Positions 25,924-35,157 of a stretch of DNA of 64,000 nucleotides are shown here, one piece after another. The stretch is from Clostridiales bacterium (GTDB lineage: Bacteria > Bacillota > Clostridia > Christensenellales > Pumilibacteraceae), in assembly GCA_003533505.1 (NCBI GenBank), contig DQGD01000004.1, positions 1 to 64,000 on the forward strand, given 5' to 3'. Each line of letters begins with the position of its first letter. The first letter of the stretch is position 1. A program made the translations under genes and the position numbers. The notes under the pieces were generated by a model. That model ran no database searches. It was not told the DNA's origin and was given only the letters and a program-made list of their open reading frames with translations.

Positions 25924-26811
25924 ATGGTTTCGATAAAGAAAAAATCAAAATTCGATATTCGCCTCACTCCCGTGACGGGCATACTGCTCGCGTTTCTCAT
26001 AATCTACGTCGTGCTGCTCGTCGCTCCGCTCGTCTGGGCGTTTATCACCTCGTTCAAGGCGCAGAGCGACTATCGGCTCAACGTCCTCGGACTTCCGGAA
26101 AAATGGGTGTGGAATTACTCCTACGTGATTAAAAACGGCGTAATTCTGGTGGGCACGACGGGCAAATACGCCTCCGTGCCGCAAATGTTCGGCTACACGT
26201 TCCTCTACGCGCTCGGCTGCGCGTTCACGAATACGCTCGTGCCGTGCATCACCGCGTATCTGTGTGCGCGTTTCCACTACAAGTTCTCGAAAGTCGTGTA
26301 CAACGTAGTCGTGGTGGTAATGATTCTGCCGATAGTGGGCAGCCTGCCTGCCGAAGTGCAGATGGCGCGCACGCTCGGTTTCTACGACCATATATGGGGC
26401 TTGTGGCTGATGAAAGCCAATTTCCTCGGAATGTACTTCCTCGTGTTCCACGCGACGTTCAAGAGCCTGCCGATGACCTACACCGAAGCGGCGAAAATAG
26501 ACGGCGCGAACAATATGGCGATACTCGTAAAAGTGATACTGCCGCTCGCGAAAAACACGTTCGCCACGGTAATGCTGATAAACTTCATTACGTTCTGGAA
26601 CGACTACCAGACCCCGATGATTTACATGCCCACTTATCCCACGATTGCCGAGGGCGTGTTCGTCATGGCGCAAAGCTCGATGAACGGCTTGGCCAGCGTG
26701 CCGATGCGCATGACGGGCACGATGATAATGCTGCTGCCTATTCTCGCGGTGTTCCTCGTGTTTCAAAGACGGCTGCTCGGCAACCTCACCGTGGGCGGCA
26801 TCAAGGGCTAG
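25924..26811 (+). CDS. ABC sugar transporter permease (MalG-like)
   Basis: A 295-residue second permease subunit with about six membrane segments, opening ILLAFLIIYVVLLVAPLVWA. The EAA loop reads EAAKIDGANNMAILVKVILP and the C-terminus ends LLGNLTVGGIKG, a common ending for CUT1-family MalG-like subunits. The start lies 9 nt after the previous gene, behind AGGAGG. An MsmK-type ATPase encoded elsewhere presumably energises it. Confidence 0.9.
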   Translation: MVSIKKKSKFDIRLTPVTGILLAFLIIYVVLLVAPLVWAFITSFKAQSDYRLNVLGLPEKWVWNYSYVIKNGVILVGTTGKYASVPQMFGYTFLYALGCAFTNTLVPCITAYLCARFHYKFSKVVYNVVVVVMILPIVGSLPAEVQMARTLGFYDHIWGLWLMKANFLGMYFLVFHATFKSLPMTYTEAAKIDGANNMAILVKVILPLAKNTFATVMLINFITFWNDYQTPMIYMPTYPTIAEGVFVMAQSSMNGLASVPMRMTGTMIMLLPILAVFLVFQRRLLGNLTVGGIKG

Positions 26812-26839
26812 AAAGAGAATTATAGAGGAGAAGTTATGT

Positions 26840-29800
26840 ATGATTGAAAAGAAAAACAAAAAACGCATAATCTTAGGCGCGTGCTGCGCGGCGTTCTGCG
26901 CGATTGCGGCGACGGGTGCGGCGGCCTCCGAGCTTGAGCGTCCGTCCGTGCCGATAATGCAACCCGGCACGGAGCTCAGCGGCGACGTGAGAACAAGCGG
27001 CGCGTGGAGCGGCGACGAAATCCGCGACAGCTATGAGTTTCTGACCGCGTTCACCGTACCCGAGCGCATGTTCACCGCGGACGGCGAAAGCGCAAAAGCC
27101 GACAGCGTTGTGATTTATCCCGACGGCACCGCGACAAAGAACAAGCAAATCACGCTCGACCGGAGCGGAGTGTACGAAGTGCGCTACACGGCGGTAGTCG
27201 GCGGCAAGACCTACTACGAAAACGTCAATTTCTCCGTCGACAAGCGCCCGTATTACTGCACGGGCTCGGGCGAGAGCAGAGTCGAGTACCGCTCCGATTT
27301 TTCCGCGAAATTTCCCTATACCTGGTGGAATAACGACAATACTACCGAAACGCGCTATACCGACTTTAAAAAACCCGGCTTGCTCGTCGAGCTCAAGCAG
27401 GGCGACAAGCTCGAGTGCGCGCGGCTTATCGACGTCGGCGACCTCAAAAAGAGCGACATGCTGTTCGCGGTTACGGCGGTTCCATACGTTTCGGGCGTGT
27501 GCGACTTCGAGCGGCTTGACTTCGTGCTCACCGACTCCGCCGACCCGAGCATATCGCTGAAGATACGCGCGAGAGGGTACTTAAACGACGGCGACGAGTT
27601 CCCGTACACCTACATTCTCGCCGGCGGACAGAATCAAGCGCTCAAGGGCTATGAAGCCGGCAAAAAGCTGATTCACGTCAACGACGAGTGGGGCACGGGC
27701 ACAAATCACAGCTTCTACGGAAAATACAACTGCATTTACGGCACCTACAACGACGCCGACGCGCATCAGACGCTCAAGCTTTACTACGACGCGGACGAGA
27801 ACGCCGTCTACACGCAGTGGAACGGCTATCGTGACCGCAAGCAAAGCCGCGTCATCGACCTCGACGACCCCGAGTTCTTTTCCGACGCGTGGACGGGTTT
27901 TCCGTCGGGCAAGGCAAGACTGACGATAGAGGCAGGCGTGTACACGGGCGAAACCGCGCGCTTCCTCGTGTCGGAAATCGCCGGGCTCGACCTGTCCGAA
28001 ACCGAATTCAAGGAAACCGAGCCCCCGGAAATCACGGTGGACTGCGACTATGAAACGATGCCCGCGGCGGTAAGGGGCGGCAGTTATGCGGTGCCCGAAG
28101 CTACGGCGTTCGACGTGTACACCGGCAGGTGCGCCGTCAGGACTACCGTGTGGTACAACTACGGTCAGAGCAACGCCGCCATGGTGCAGCAAAGCGGCGG
28201 CAAATTCGTCACCGCAAAATCGGGAACCTACGCTATCGTCTACGAGGCGACCGACCGAAGCGGCAATTCCGCAAAGAAAGTATTGTGGGTAAATTGCATA
28301 AAATCGCTTCCCGACATGACGATAAAGCTTAGCGGCGACTATAAGACCGCATGCAATGCCGGCGAGAGCGCGGAGCTTGCACGGTATTCGACGGACGGCG
28401 GCAGCGGCAAGGTAAACGTCGCGGTCACGGCTTCCGTCGGCGGCTCGGAGCAAGTCGTTTACGGCGCGTTCACCCCGAAGAAAACGGGCAACTACACGAT
28501 AACTTACACGGCGACCGACTACATCGGGCGCACGGCGACCGCGAGCTACACGCTTGCCGTCACCGCGTCGGATAAGCCGATATTCGCCGAAAAACCGCTG
28601 CTCCCGGCAGGCTACATAAGCGGTACCAAATACGTCGTGCCCACGCTGTACGCCGACGACTACGCGAGCGGCGAGGCAAAACGCGTGGCGGCAACGGTAA
28701 AAGTTACCGACGGGAACGGCGAAAAGACGTATAACGCAGGCGAGCGGTTTACTCCGATTGCTCCAACGAATGAAACGCTTACGCTGGAGTTTATCGCAGG
28801 CGGCGCGAGCGTCGTATATACGGTGCCGTGCGTGAACACCAAGAACGAGAAGAGAATGCTCGCCGCGGAAAAGTTTTTCCTGCCCGAAAACGCAAGCGTT
28901 AGCAAGGACGACAACGGCGTGACGATTACGGCAAACGGCGAGAGCGGCAAGGTCACGTTTATAAACGACGTGCTCGCCGAGAGTTTTGACCTCGAATTCG
29001 CGATTGTGAAGTCCGCGCCGGAGTTTAACAGACTGACCGTAACGCTCACCGATTCGCTCGACAGCAGTATCGCCGCGACCGTTGCGCTCGTTCGCGACAA
29101 CGAGTATACGCGAGTGATTACGTCCGGCGGCGAAGCGAGAGTGAGAAACTTCGGTTTCGGCAATCCAGATAAGACGAGCTCGCTCACCTATTCGGGCGGC
29201 GCGTTCGCGCTGGGCGGCAACGTTTCGAAAGTGACCGCGACCGACGGCGGCGCGGCGTTCGGCGGCTTCCCGTCGGGCAAAGTGCGCGCGGTAATCGCGA
29301 TTAGCGAAGCCGAAAACGGTTCTGCCGTCAATGTTTCCGCGCTGTCGGGTCAAACGCTGTCGGCAAAGACCGCGCTCGACTTCGTGGCTCCGATAATCGA
29401 AATCGAAAGCGGCTACGGCGGTTCGCACGCCGTGGGCTCGACGTTGACGCTCAAAAAGTCATACTACGGCGACGTGCTTGACACCAACGCGACGGCTACG
29501 ATGACCGTTACCGACCCCGACGGCAACGCGGTGACGGACGTAGGCGGCAAAGCTCTGAACGCCGTCGAGCCCGACGCCTATGTGATTACGCTGGACAAAA
29601 CGGGCGTGTATACCGTGAAATACACGGCAAAGGACGCCTCCGGCAACACCGCAAACCGCACTTATTCGATAAAGTCCGAGGACGTAACCGCGCCCGTGCT
29701 CGCCGTTAAAGGCGAGTGGAAGGACGCCAAACTCGGCGAGGACTATTTGCTCCCCGAAATCACCGCCACCGACGAGAGCGGAGAGGTTACCGTGAGAATA

Positions 29801-29956
29801 ATGATACTCGACTTTAACGGTATCGTCACAATGTTGAACGGCGACGTCAAGGCGATTAAATTCGCGGTTTCGGGCAAGCACACGATAACGATAGTGGCGC
29901 GCGACCAAAGCGGCAACACCGTGAGCGAGCGCGTGACGATAACGGTAAACGAGTGA
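26840..29956 (+). CDS. Large secreted Ig-like multidomain protein
   Basis: A 1038-residue exported protein with a signal peptide (KKNKKRIILGACCAAFCAIA, cleaved near AAAS). Residues about 55-140 form a first Ig-like domain; about 150-390 a larger beta-rich, lectin-like module; about 395-640 hold Ig/HYR-like domains (YAIVYEATDRSGNSAKK, GNYTITYTATDYIGRTATA). A second lectin-like module spans about 670-850, and two more Ig domains close the protein (GVYTVKYTAKDASGNTAN, GKHTITIVARDQSGNTVSE). Both large modules end with a similar FPSGKxR motif (near residues 354 and 809). No C-terminal anchor is visible. ATG 26840 is used: the ATG at 26836 runs straight into a stop. It probably binds glycan for the co-encoded transporter. 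Confidence 0.75.
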   Translation: MIEKKNKKRIILGACCAAFCAIAATGAAASELERPSVPIMQPGTELSGDVRTSGAWSGDEIRDSYEFLTAFTVPERMFTADGESAKADSVVIYPDGTATKNKQITLDRSGVYEVRYTAVVGGKTYYENVNFSVDKRPYYCTGSGESRVEYRSDFSAKFPYTWWNNDNTTETRYTDFKKPGLLVELKQGDKLECARLIDVGDLKKSDMLFAVTAVPYVSGVCDFERLDFVLTDSADPSISLKIRARGYLNDGDEFPYTYILAGGQNQALKGYEAGKKLIHVNDEWGTGTNHSFYGKYNCIYGTYNDADAHQTLKLYYDADENAVYTQWNGYRDRKQSRVIDLDDPEFFSDAWTGFPSGKARLTIEAGVYTGETARFLVSEIAGLDLSETEFKETEPPEITVDCDYETMPAAVRGGSYAVPEATAFDVYTGRCAVRTTVWYNYGQSNAAMVQQSGGKFVTAKSGTYAIVYEATDRSGNSAKKVLWVNCIKSLPDMTIKLSGDYKTACNAGESAELARYSTDGGSGKVNVAVTASVGGSEQVVYGAFTPKKTGNYTITYTATDYIGRTATASYTLAVTASDKPIFAEKPLLPAGYISGTKYVVPTLYADDYASGEAKRVAATVKVTDGNGEKTYNAGERFTPIAPTNETLTLEFIAGGASVVYTVPCVNTKNEKRMLAAEKFFLPENASVSKDDNGVTITANGESGKVTFINDVLAESFDLEFAIVKSAPEFNRLTVTLTDSLDSSIAATVALVRDNEYTRVITSGGEARVRNFGFGNPDKTSSLTYSGGAFALGGNVSKVTATDGGAAFGGFPSGKVRAVIAISEAENGSAVNVSALSGQTLSAKTALDFVAPIIEIESGYGGSHAVGSTLTLKKSYYGDVLDTNATATMTVTDPDGNAVTDVGGKALNAVEPDAYVITLDKTGVYTVKYTAKDASGNTANRTYSIKSEDVTAPVLAVKGEWKDAKLGEDYLLPEITATDESGEVTVRIMILDFNGIVTMLNGDVKAIKFAVSGKHTITIVARDQSGNTVSERVTITVNE

Positions 29957-29972
29957 ACGGGAGGACAAAATC

Positions 29973-31997
29973 ATGAAGAAAAGATTGGGAATAATAGCGT
30001 TGCTTCTCGCCCTCGTCATGGCGTTTACGGGTTGCTCGGGCGGAAATAAGCCAGACGACGATAAGGATAACGACGGGAACAACACCGGCTCCGCGGCTCG
30101 GGAGCTTGTGTCCGAGAGTCACCTCAGCTCCAAGGGCTTACACAAAATCAGCGTGACGGCGAACGCAAACCGCAAATTCATAGAGAACGGTAAAACCGAC
30201 TACACGATTGTGTACGCGGACGGCGACCACGGCAAGCGCGCCGCGGAATTCCTCGTCAAGCAGGCGTTCGCGGCGAGCGGCGCGTACATAAACGCAATCC
30301 CGGCTTCCGAATACGAGAAAACCTACGAGAGCGGCGACAAGCTTATCGTCATCGGCGTAAAATCGCTGTTTGACGCGGCAGGGCTTACGATGCCCTCGGA
30401 CGAAATAGGCGTTACGGGCTATTACCTTACCACCAAGGACAATTCGGCGTTTATCGGCGTAAAGCACGCCATGGGTTGTCAGTCAGGCACGCTCGCGTTT
30501 CTCCGCTACACGTTCGGCTATGAGATGTACGCCGACGACGCGGTGACTTTCGAGAACAAGGGCGAAACGATACCCGACATGGAGATCGTCGAAAAGCCCG
30601 ACTTCACGTTCCACCGCGACGGCAACGGCATGGGTGTTTATCACCCCGACGCAATGTACGGCTTGGGTTTCCAGAGCGCGAGCTGGATCTTCGCTTCGGT
30701 AGGCGAGAACATGTGGCATAATACGTTCGACTATCTGCCGAAAAAGACTTATCAGCAGAAACACCCGAAGTGGTACTCCGATAACGGCGCGCAGCTTTGC
30801 TACACCGCGCACGGCGACGAAACCGAGTACGCCGAAATGGTGGATACGGTCACGGCGGTCGCGATAGACACGCTGAATAAGTACCCCGAACGCAACACGC
30901 TTACGTTCACCATTCAGGACGGCATGTCAGGTTGCGAGTGCGCCGCGTGCAGCGCAATGGTCTCGACTTACGGGGCAGAGTCCGCCGCGGCAATCAAGAT
31001 GACGAACACCGTCGCGGACAAAGTGAAAAAGCACTTTGACGACAAGGCGGCGGCAGAGAGCGGCGAGCCGCGCGAATTCACCATTCTGATTTTCGCCTAC
31101 AACTACATGGAGCAGGCGCCCGTCAAAACCGTGGACGATAAACTCGTTGCGGCCGACGACAGCGTGAAGCTTCACGACAACGTAGGCGTGTATATCGCGC
31201 CGCTCAACGGCACCGACGTCGATTACAGTCGCTCGTTCTACGACGAGAAAAACGCGGACACACGCGCGCTTATCGACGGCTGGTCGGCGCTCACCGACAA
31301 TATCTACCTGTGGCTGTACGAAACTAACTTCGCGCACCTTGCCTACCCGTTCAATTCGTGGGACAGTCTGGTCGAAACCTACCGTTACGCCGCCGAAATC
31401 AACGCGGTGCACGTCAACAACCTCGGCGCGTTCTACGGCGTGGCGAACCCGACGGGCTTCACGCGGCTTAAAGACTACATCGACGCGAAAGCCATGTACG
31501 ACGTGAACGTCAATTACGCCGAACTCGTGGACAAATTCTTCGACGGTTACTTCGCCGAAGCCGCCGAGCCGATGCGCAGGTACTTCGACGAGCTCAACGT
31601 GTGGATGCGCGAGCTTCAGGAGAACTATCCCGACGACGTGAGGGGCTATTGCTACGAGCAGATAAACAAGGAGCAGTATTGGCCCAAGCGCATGCTCGAG
31701 GGTTGGCTCGACTGCATCGACGAGGCGTACAAGAGCATCGAAAAGTACAAGGGAGCCGAGCAAAGCAAGTACGAGGCGCTTAATAAGCGCATTCTCGCGG
31801 AAAGCATATTCCCGAGATTCGCGTTACTTGAATTGTACAGCGGCAATTACGACAACGAAGCGCTATACAGCACTCGCGTGGCGTTCAAGGACGACATCGA
31901 GTCGCTGGGCTTCGATTGGTTGGTTGAAGCAGACCCGTTCACCGGTCTGAAACAATATACATTCAGCGAACTGTTTAAACAGTGGGGGATTTCTTAA
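29973..31997 (+). CDS. DUF4838 domain lipoprotein, putative glycoside hydrolase-related
   Basis: A 674-residue lipoprotein (Cys21 in FTGCSGG) with an Asp/Asn-rich linker. After it comes a domain resembling the N-terminal beta-alpha unit of alpha-glucuronidase or hexosaminidase-like enzymes (TIVYADGDHGKRAAEFLV, LIVIGVKSLFDAAGL, GCQSGTLAFLRYTFGYEMYA). It is followed by the DUF4838 body: DFTFHRDGNGMGVYHP, QDGMSGCECAACSAM, FAYNYMEQAPVKTV, NIYLWLYETNFAHLAYPFNS and VHVNNLGAFYG. The CxC/C cluster CECAAC is a typical DUF4838 feature. It lies 16 nt after the Ig-like gene. Catalytic activity is unproven for the family; a surface glycosidase role is inferred. Confidence 0.78.
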   Translation: MKKRLGIIALLLALVMAFTGCSGGNKPDDDKDNDGNNTGSAARELVSESHLSSKGLHKISVTANANRKFIENGKTDYTIVYADGDHGKRAAEFLVKQAFAASGAYINAIPASEYEKTYESGDKLIVIGVKSLFDAAGLTMPSDEIGVTGYYLTTKDNSAFIGVKHAMGCQSGTLAFLRYTFGYEMYADDAVTFENKGETIPDMEIVEKPDFTFHRDGNGMGVYHPDAMYGLGFQSASWIFASVGENMWHNTFDYLPKKTYQQKHPKWYSDNGAQLCYTAHGDETEYAEMVDTVTAVAIDTLNKYPERNTLTFTIQDGMSGCECAACSAMVSTYGAESAAAIKMTNTVADKVKKHFDDKAAAESGEPREFTILIFAYNYMEQAPVKTVDDKLVAADDSVKLHDNVGVYIAPLNGTDVDYSRSFYDEKNADTRALIDGWSALTDNIYLWLYETNFAHLAYPFNSWDSLVETYRYAAEINAVHVNNLGAFYGVANPTGFTRLKDYIDAKAMYDVNVNYAELVDKFFDGYFAEAAEPMRRYFDELNVWMRELQENYPDDVRGYCYEQINKEQYWPKRMLEGWLDCIDEAYKSIEKYKGAEQSKYEALNKRILAESIFPRFALLELYSGNYDNEALYSTRVAFKDDIESLGFDWLVEADPFTGLKQYTFSELFKQWGIS

Positions 31998-32014
31998 AAA
32001 GGAGAGAGAAAAAG

Positions 32015-35000
32015 ATGAGAACAAAGAAAGGCATTGCAAAATTGCTGACGTTACTGGTCACGCTGATTGCGTGCGCGTGCTTCGCCGTCGCCTGCGCAGG
32101 CGACCCGGAGCCCACGCCTACGCCCGACCCCGGCACCGACGCGGATAACACTCCGAAAGCCTCGATAACGCTCGACAAGACCGAGCTGTCCATCGAGCTT
32201 CACGAGGGGTACACGCTGACGGCAACCGCCGAAAACGTGACGAGTGCGCTCGTGTGGACGAGTTCGGACGAGAGCGTGGCGACGGTTGACGGCGGCAAAA
32301 TCAAGACACTGAAAGAGGGCAAAACCACCGTCACTGCCGCAGCCGACGGCGCGGAAGCGACGTGCGCGGTTACGGTATTCGACGGAGGCACCGCTCCGGT
32401 ACTCAGTATCGAAAATCCGTCCGTCAGCCTCGACAAGGACGGCAAGTACGCGTTCGACGTGACTTCGCTGTGGAAGGGCAAGGCAATCGAGGACGAGAAC
32501 ATCGAGTACGATTGGAGATTGTCCGACGGCGCGGCGGAGGGCATAGCCTCCGTGAAAATGCGCGACGACGGAAAAGCCGAAGTCGAGGGCTTAGCCTACG
32601 GCGATACCGAATGGACGGTTTCGGCGAGCGTTTACGGACATAACCTTGCCGGCAGCGTAGCGATTAAAGTCGTCGACTCCAGCGTGAGTTATCGCGCCGG
32701 AGAGAATATAGAGAACACCGAGGACGGTTTCAGGGTAGACCTGTCGCTGTCGGGCATGAAGGGTTTACTCACCACGGCTATCAACGTTGACGTGTACGAG
32801 GAGGACGAAAAGTCCGACATGGCGCTCGAATGGACTCAGGTTGACGGCGCGGAGTACGTCGCCTACGAAAACGGTATGCTCACGGCAATCGCCGAGGGCA
32901 CCGCGACGTTTACCGCCACCTACAAAAATAACCCCGTCAAACTCACGGTAAACGCTTACCGCCCCGAAATCACGGTGGAAAAGAGCGTGCTTATGGAGAG
33001 AATCGGCGGCGAGGGTACCGGCACGATTAAGCTCGACTTCACCGGACTCGCCTTCGAGGACAAACCGATTGTGCTCGAAGGCACGGTAAACGGCGCGACC
33101 GTCATGGGCGCGGACGTTTTCTCCGCGTTCGACGCCGAGAGCGGCACGCTCACCTACAACCGCGCAGGGCTTACCTCCGACAAGAGCGAAATGGGAAAAG
33201 CCGTCGCGATGACGATTGAAACCGACAAGGCAAGCTACGTCATGACCGCCGAGGTGGTCACCAAAGCGTTCGCTACGGCAGCCGAATATAACGAAATCGG
33301 AACTATTGCAAAACAGGTTACCGGCACGAATAATTACGACGGTTACTTTATTCTTACCGCCGACCTCGATTTCGAGAACGACCGAACCAAGTACACCAGC
33401 GAAATTTCCAACACTGACGGCGGTACTTTCTACGGCGTAATCGACGGCAGAGGTCACGTCATCAGAAACCTCACGATTACCACCAAAGGTACCTACGGTT
33501 GGAGCATGGCGTTTATTGGCAAGCTCGGCGACGGCGCCGTGATTAAGAACCTCGGCATGACCAATGCGAGAATGGGCACGACCGAAGAAGGCGGCGGCGA
33601 TACGTTCTTCTGTTCGAGCGGCAGCGGCGTTTACACCGTCGAGAACGTCTACATCGAACTCACGTTCGGCAAAGTCACTTGGGGAGCGAATGTGTTCGGT
33701 TCGAGCATCAGAGGACTCAAAATAAAGAACGTAATAGTGAAAGTCGGCAATGCCGACGCTTATGCAAGACATTTTGCGTTCCAGATTTGCGTTGCCGACG
33801 GCTACGTTGACGGAGCTTACTTTGTGTGCGACTCGACGAAATCGATTGCGCTTGCGCAGTACTACAAGGACGCGAACACCGCTGAAGCGAGCCTTGACGA
33901 TTGTAAGGGAAGTTACGGCGTGTATGCTTCCGACGACGCGATGAAAGCGGCGAACAACGATTACAGCTCGTTCAGGAGCGCGGACTTCTGGCAAATCACC
34001 GGCGACGGCTTGCCGTACCCGGCGAGCATGAAGTACGTCCGCACTGCGGTTTCGCACAAAATAAACGAAGTCGAAACGCTGGCTGACGGCGAAACCTATA
34101 CCGTCGACATAAGCGACGTCGACGTGTTCGGCACGCTCGAGTCCGTCACCGTGGGCGGAAATACCATGACCGCGTTCTCCTATGCGGACGGCAAAATCAC
34201 GCTCAGCCGCGCGGAAACGGCAGCGACCGTGTTCGGCGAAAAAGCTGTAGTCGCGACCTTTAAAAGCGGCGACGACTCCGTTATCGTCACCAATAAAACG
34301 CTGTTTGTCACCAAGAAAATCGCTACCGTAGCCGATATGAACGCCATGGGAACGTATGCGGCGGCAGCTGCAGGAACGAGCGACAGATACGACGGCTACT
34401 TTATTCTTACCGCCGACCTCGATTTCGAAAGCGACGGATTAAAGTATACGAACGCAATGTCTAACAGCGCAGGTAATGCGTTCTACGGCACGATTGACGG
34501 CAGAGGTCATACTATCAAGAATTTGTACATTACCACCGACGCGGTCGAGGGAATAGCCGCGTGGAACAGGTACTTTATCGGAAAGTTCGGAACCGGCGCG
34601 ACTGTCAAGAATCTTGCGTTTACGAACGCGCGGTGCGGTGACGGAACGGGCGCTAAAAGCGGCGATACGTTCTTCACGCAGTCTACGGATAAAGGCAAAG
34701 GCGATATGTACAACATCGAGAACATATATATGGAATTGTCCGTCGGCGCAGGCTGGGGAAGATACGCTTTCGGCGCAGACCAACAGAACGGCTTTAAGGC
34801 GAAAAACGTCATTGTTAAAATGCTGAATACTACCGCCACGACTAGTTGCAGCGCGCTCGCTTCCAATATGGTGGTGAACGAGGGTTATCTGAACGGCGTG
34901 TACTTCGTGTGCGCGGCTTCCGACGCAAAACTTGCGGCTAATTATAAGTGGGCAGGCGGAGCAAACGCGACCGCTCCGGACTCCAAGTTTGCCGCATTCT

Positions 35001-35116
35001 ACGCTTCCGACGAGGCGATGAAGGAAGCCGGCAACGACTATTCCGCGTTCGCCGCTTCGGGCTATTGGACTGTTAAGGACGGCTTGCCCGTGTTCGGCGT
35101 ACCTGCCGAGGCTTAA
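32015..35116 (+). CDS. Surface lipoprotein with BIG2-type Ig domain and two GLUG-like beta-helix modules
   Basis: A 1033-residue lipoprotein (lipobox Cys27 in FAVACAGD) with a Pro/Thr-rich linker. Residues about 55-130 form a BIG2-like domain (SITLDKTELSIELHEGYTL, VWTSSDESVATVDGGKI), followed by further Ig-like regions. Two copies of a module of about 240 residues follow (about 425-680 and 775-1030). Each contains YDGYFILTADLDFE, a FYGxIDGRGHxIxNL motif, FIGKxGxGAxxKNL and a YASDxAMK segment; GLUG-type repeats of this kind form beta-solenoids. ATG 32015 behind AAAGGAGAGAG is chosen over GTG 31982. Likely a glycan- or host-binding surface protein of the uptake operon. Confidence 0.78.
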   Translation: MRTKKGIAKLLTLLVTLIACACFAVACAGDPEPTPTPDPGTDADNTPKASITLDKTELSIELHEGYTLTATAENVTSALVWTSSDESVATVDGGKIKTLKEGKTTVTAAADGAEATCAVTVFDGGTAPVLSIENPSVSLDKDGKYAFDVTSLWKGKAIEDENIEYDWRLSDGAAEGIASVKMRDDGKAEVEGLAYGDTEWTVSASVYGHNLAGSVAIKVVDSSVSYRAGENIENTEDGFRVDLSLSGMKGLLTTAINVDVYEEDEKSDMALEWTQVDGAEYVAYENGMLTAIAEGTATFTATYKNNPVKLTVNAYRPEITVEKSVLMERIGGEGTGTIKLDFTGLAFEDKPIVLEGTVNGATVMGADVFSAFDAESGTLTYNRAGLTSDKSEMGKAVAMTIETDKASYVMTAEVVTKAFATAAEYNEIGTIAKQVTGTNNYDGYFILTADLDFENDRTKYTSEISNTDGGTFYGVIDGRGHVIRNLTITTKGTYGWSMAFIGKLGDGAVIKNLGMTNARMGTTEEGGGDTFFCSSGSGVYTVENVYIELTFGKVTWGANVFGSSIRGLKIKNVIVKVGNADAYARHFAFQICVADGYVDGAYFVCDSTKSIALAQYYKDANTAEASLDDCKGSYGVYASDDAMKAANNDYSSFRSADFWQITGDGLPYPASMKYVRTAVSHKINEVETLADGETYTVDISDVDVFGTLESVTVGGNTMTAFSYADGKITLSRAETAATVFGEKAVVATFKSGDDSVIVTNKTLFVTKKIATVADMNAMGTYAAAAAGTSDRYDGYFILTADLDFESDGLKYTNAMSNSAGNAFYGTIDGRGHTIKNLYITTDAVEGIAAWNRYFIGKFGTGATVKNLAFTNARCGDGTGAKSGDTFFTQSTDKGKGDMYNIENIYMELSVGAGWGRYAFGADQQNGFKAKNVIVKMLNTTATTSCSALASNMVVNEGYLNGVYFVCAASDAKLAANYKWAGGANATAPDSKFAAFYASDEAMKEAGNDYSAFAASGYWTVKDGLPVFGVPAEA

Positions 35117-35157
35117 ACGCATATAAAACTTACATCGTTATAACTACAAGGATTTGA

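Noticed and set aside
26836..26847. ATG-TAT-GAT-TGA mini-frame overlapping the start of the Ig-like protein
   Set aside because: Four codons including stop; most likely chance. The ATG at 26840 has suitable spacing from GAGGAG.
32015..35116. Possible CRISPR or tandem DNA repeat inside the surface protein gene
   Set aside because: The repetition is two diverged protein modules in one frame, not short regular DNA repeats with spacers.
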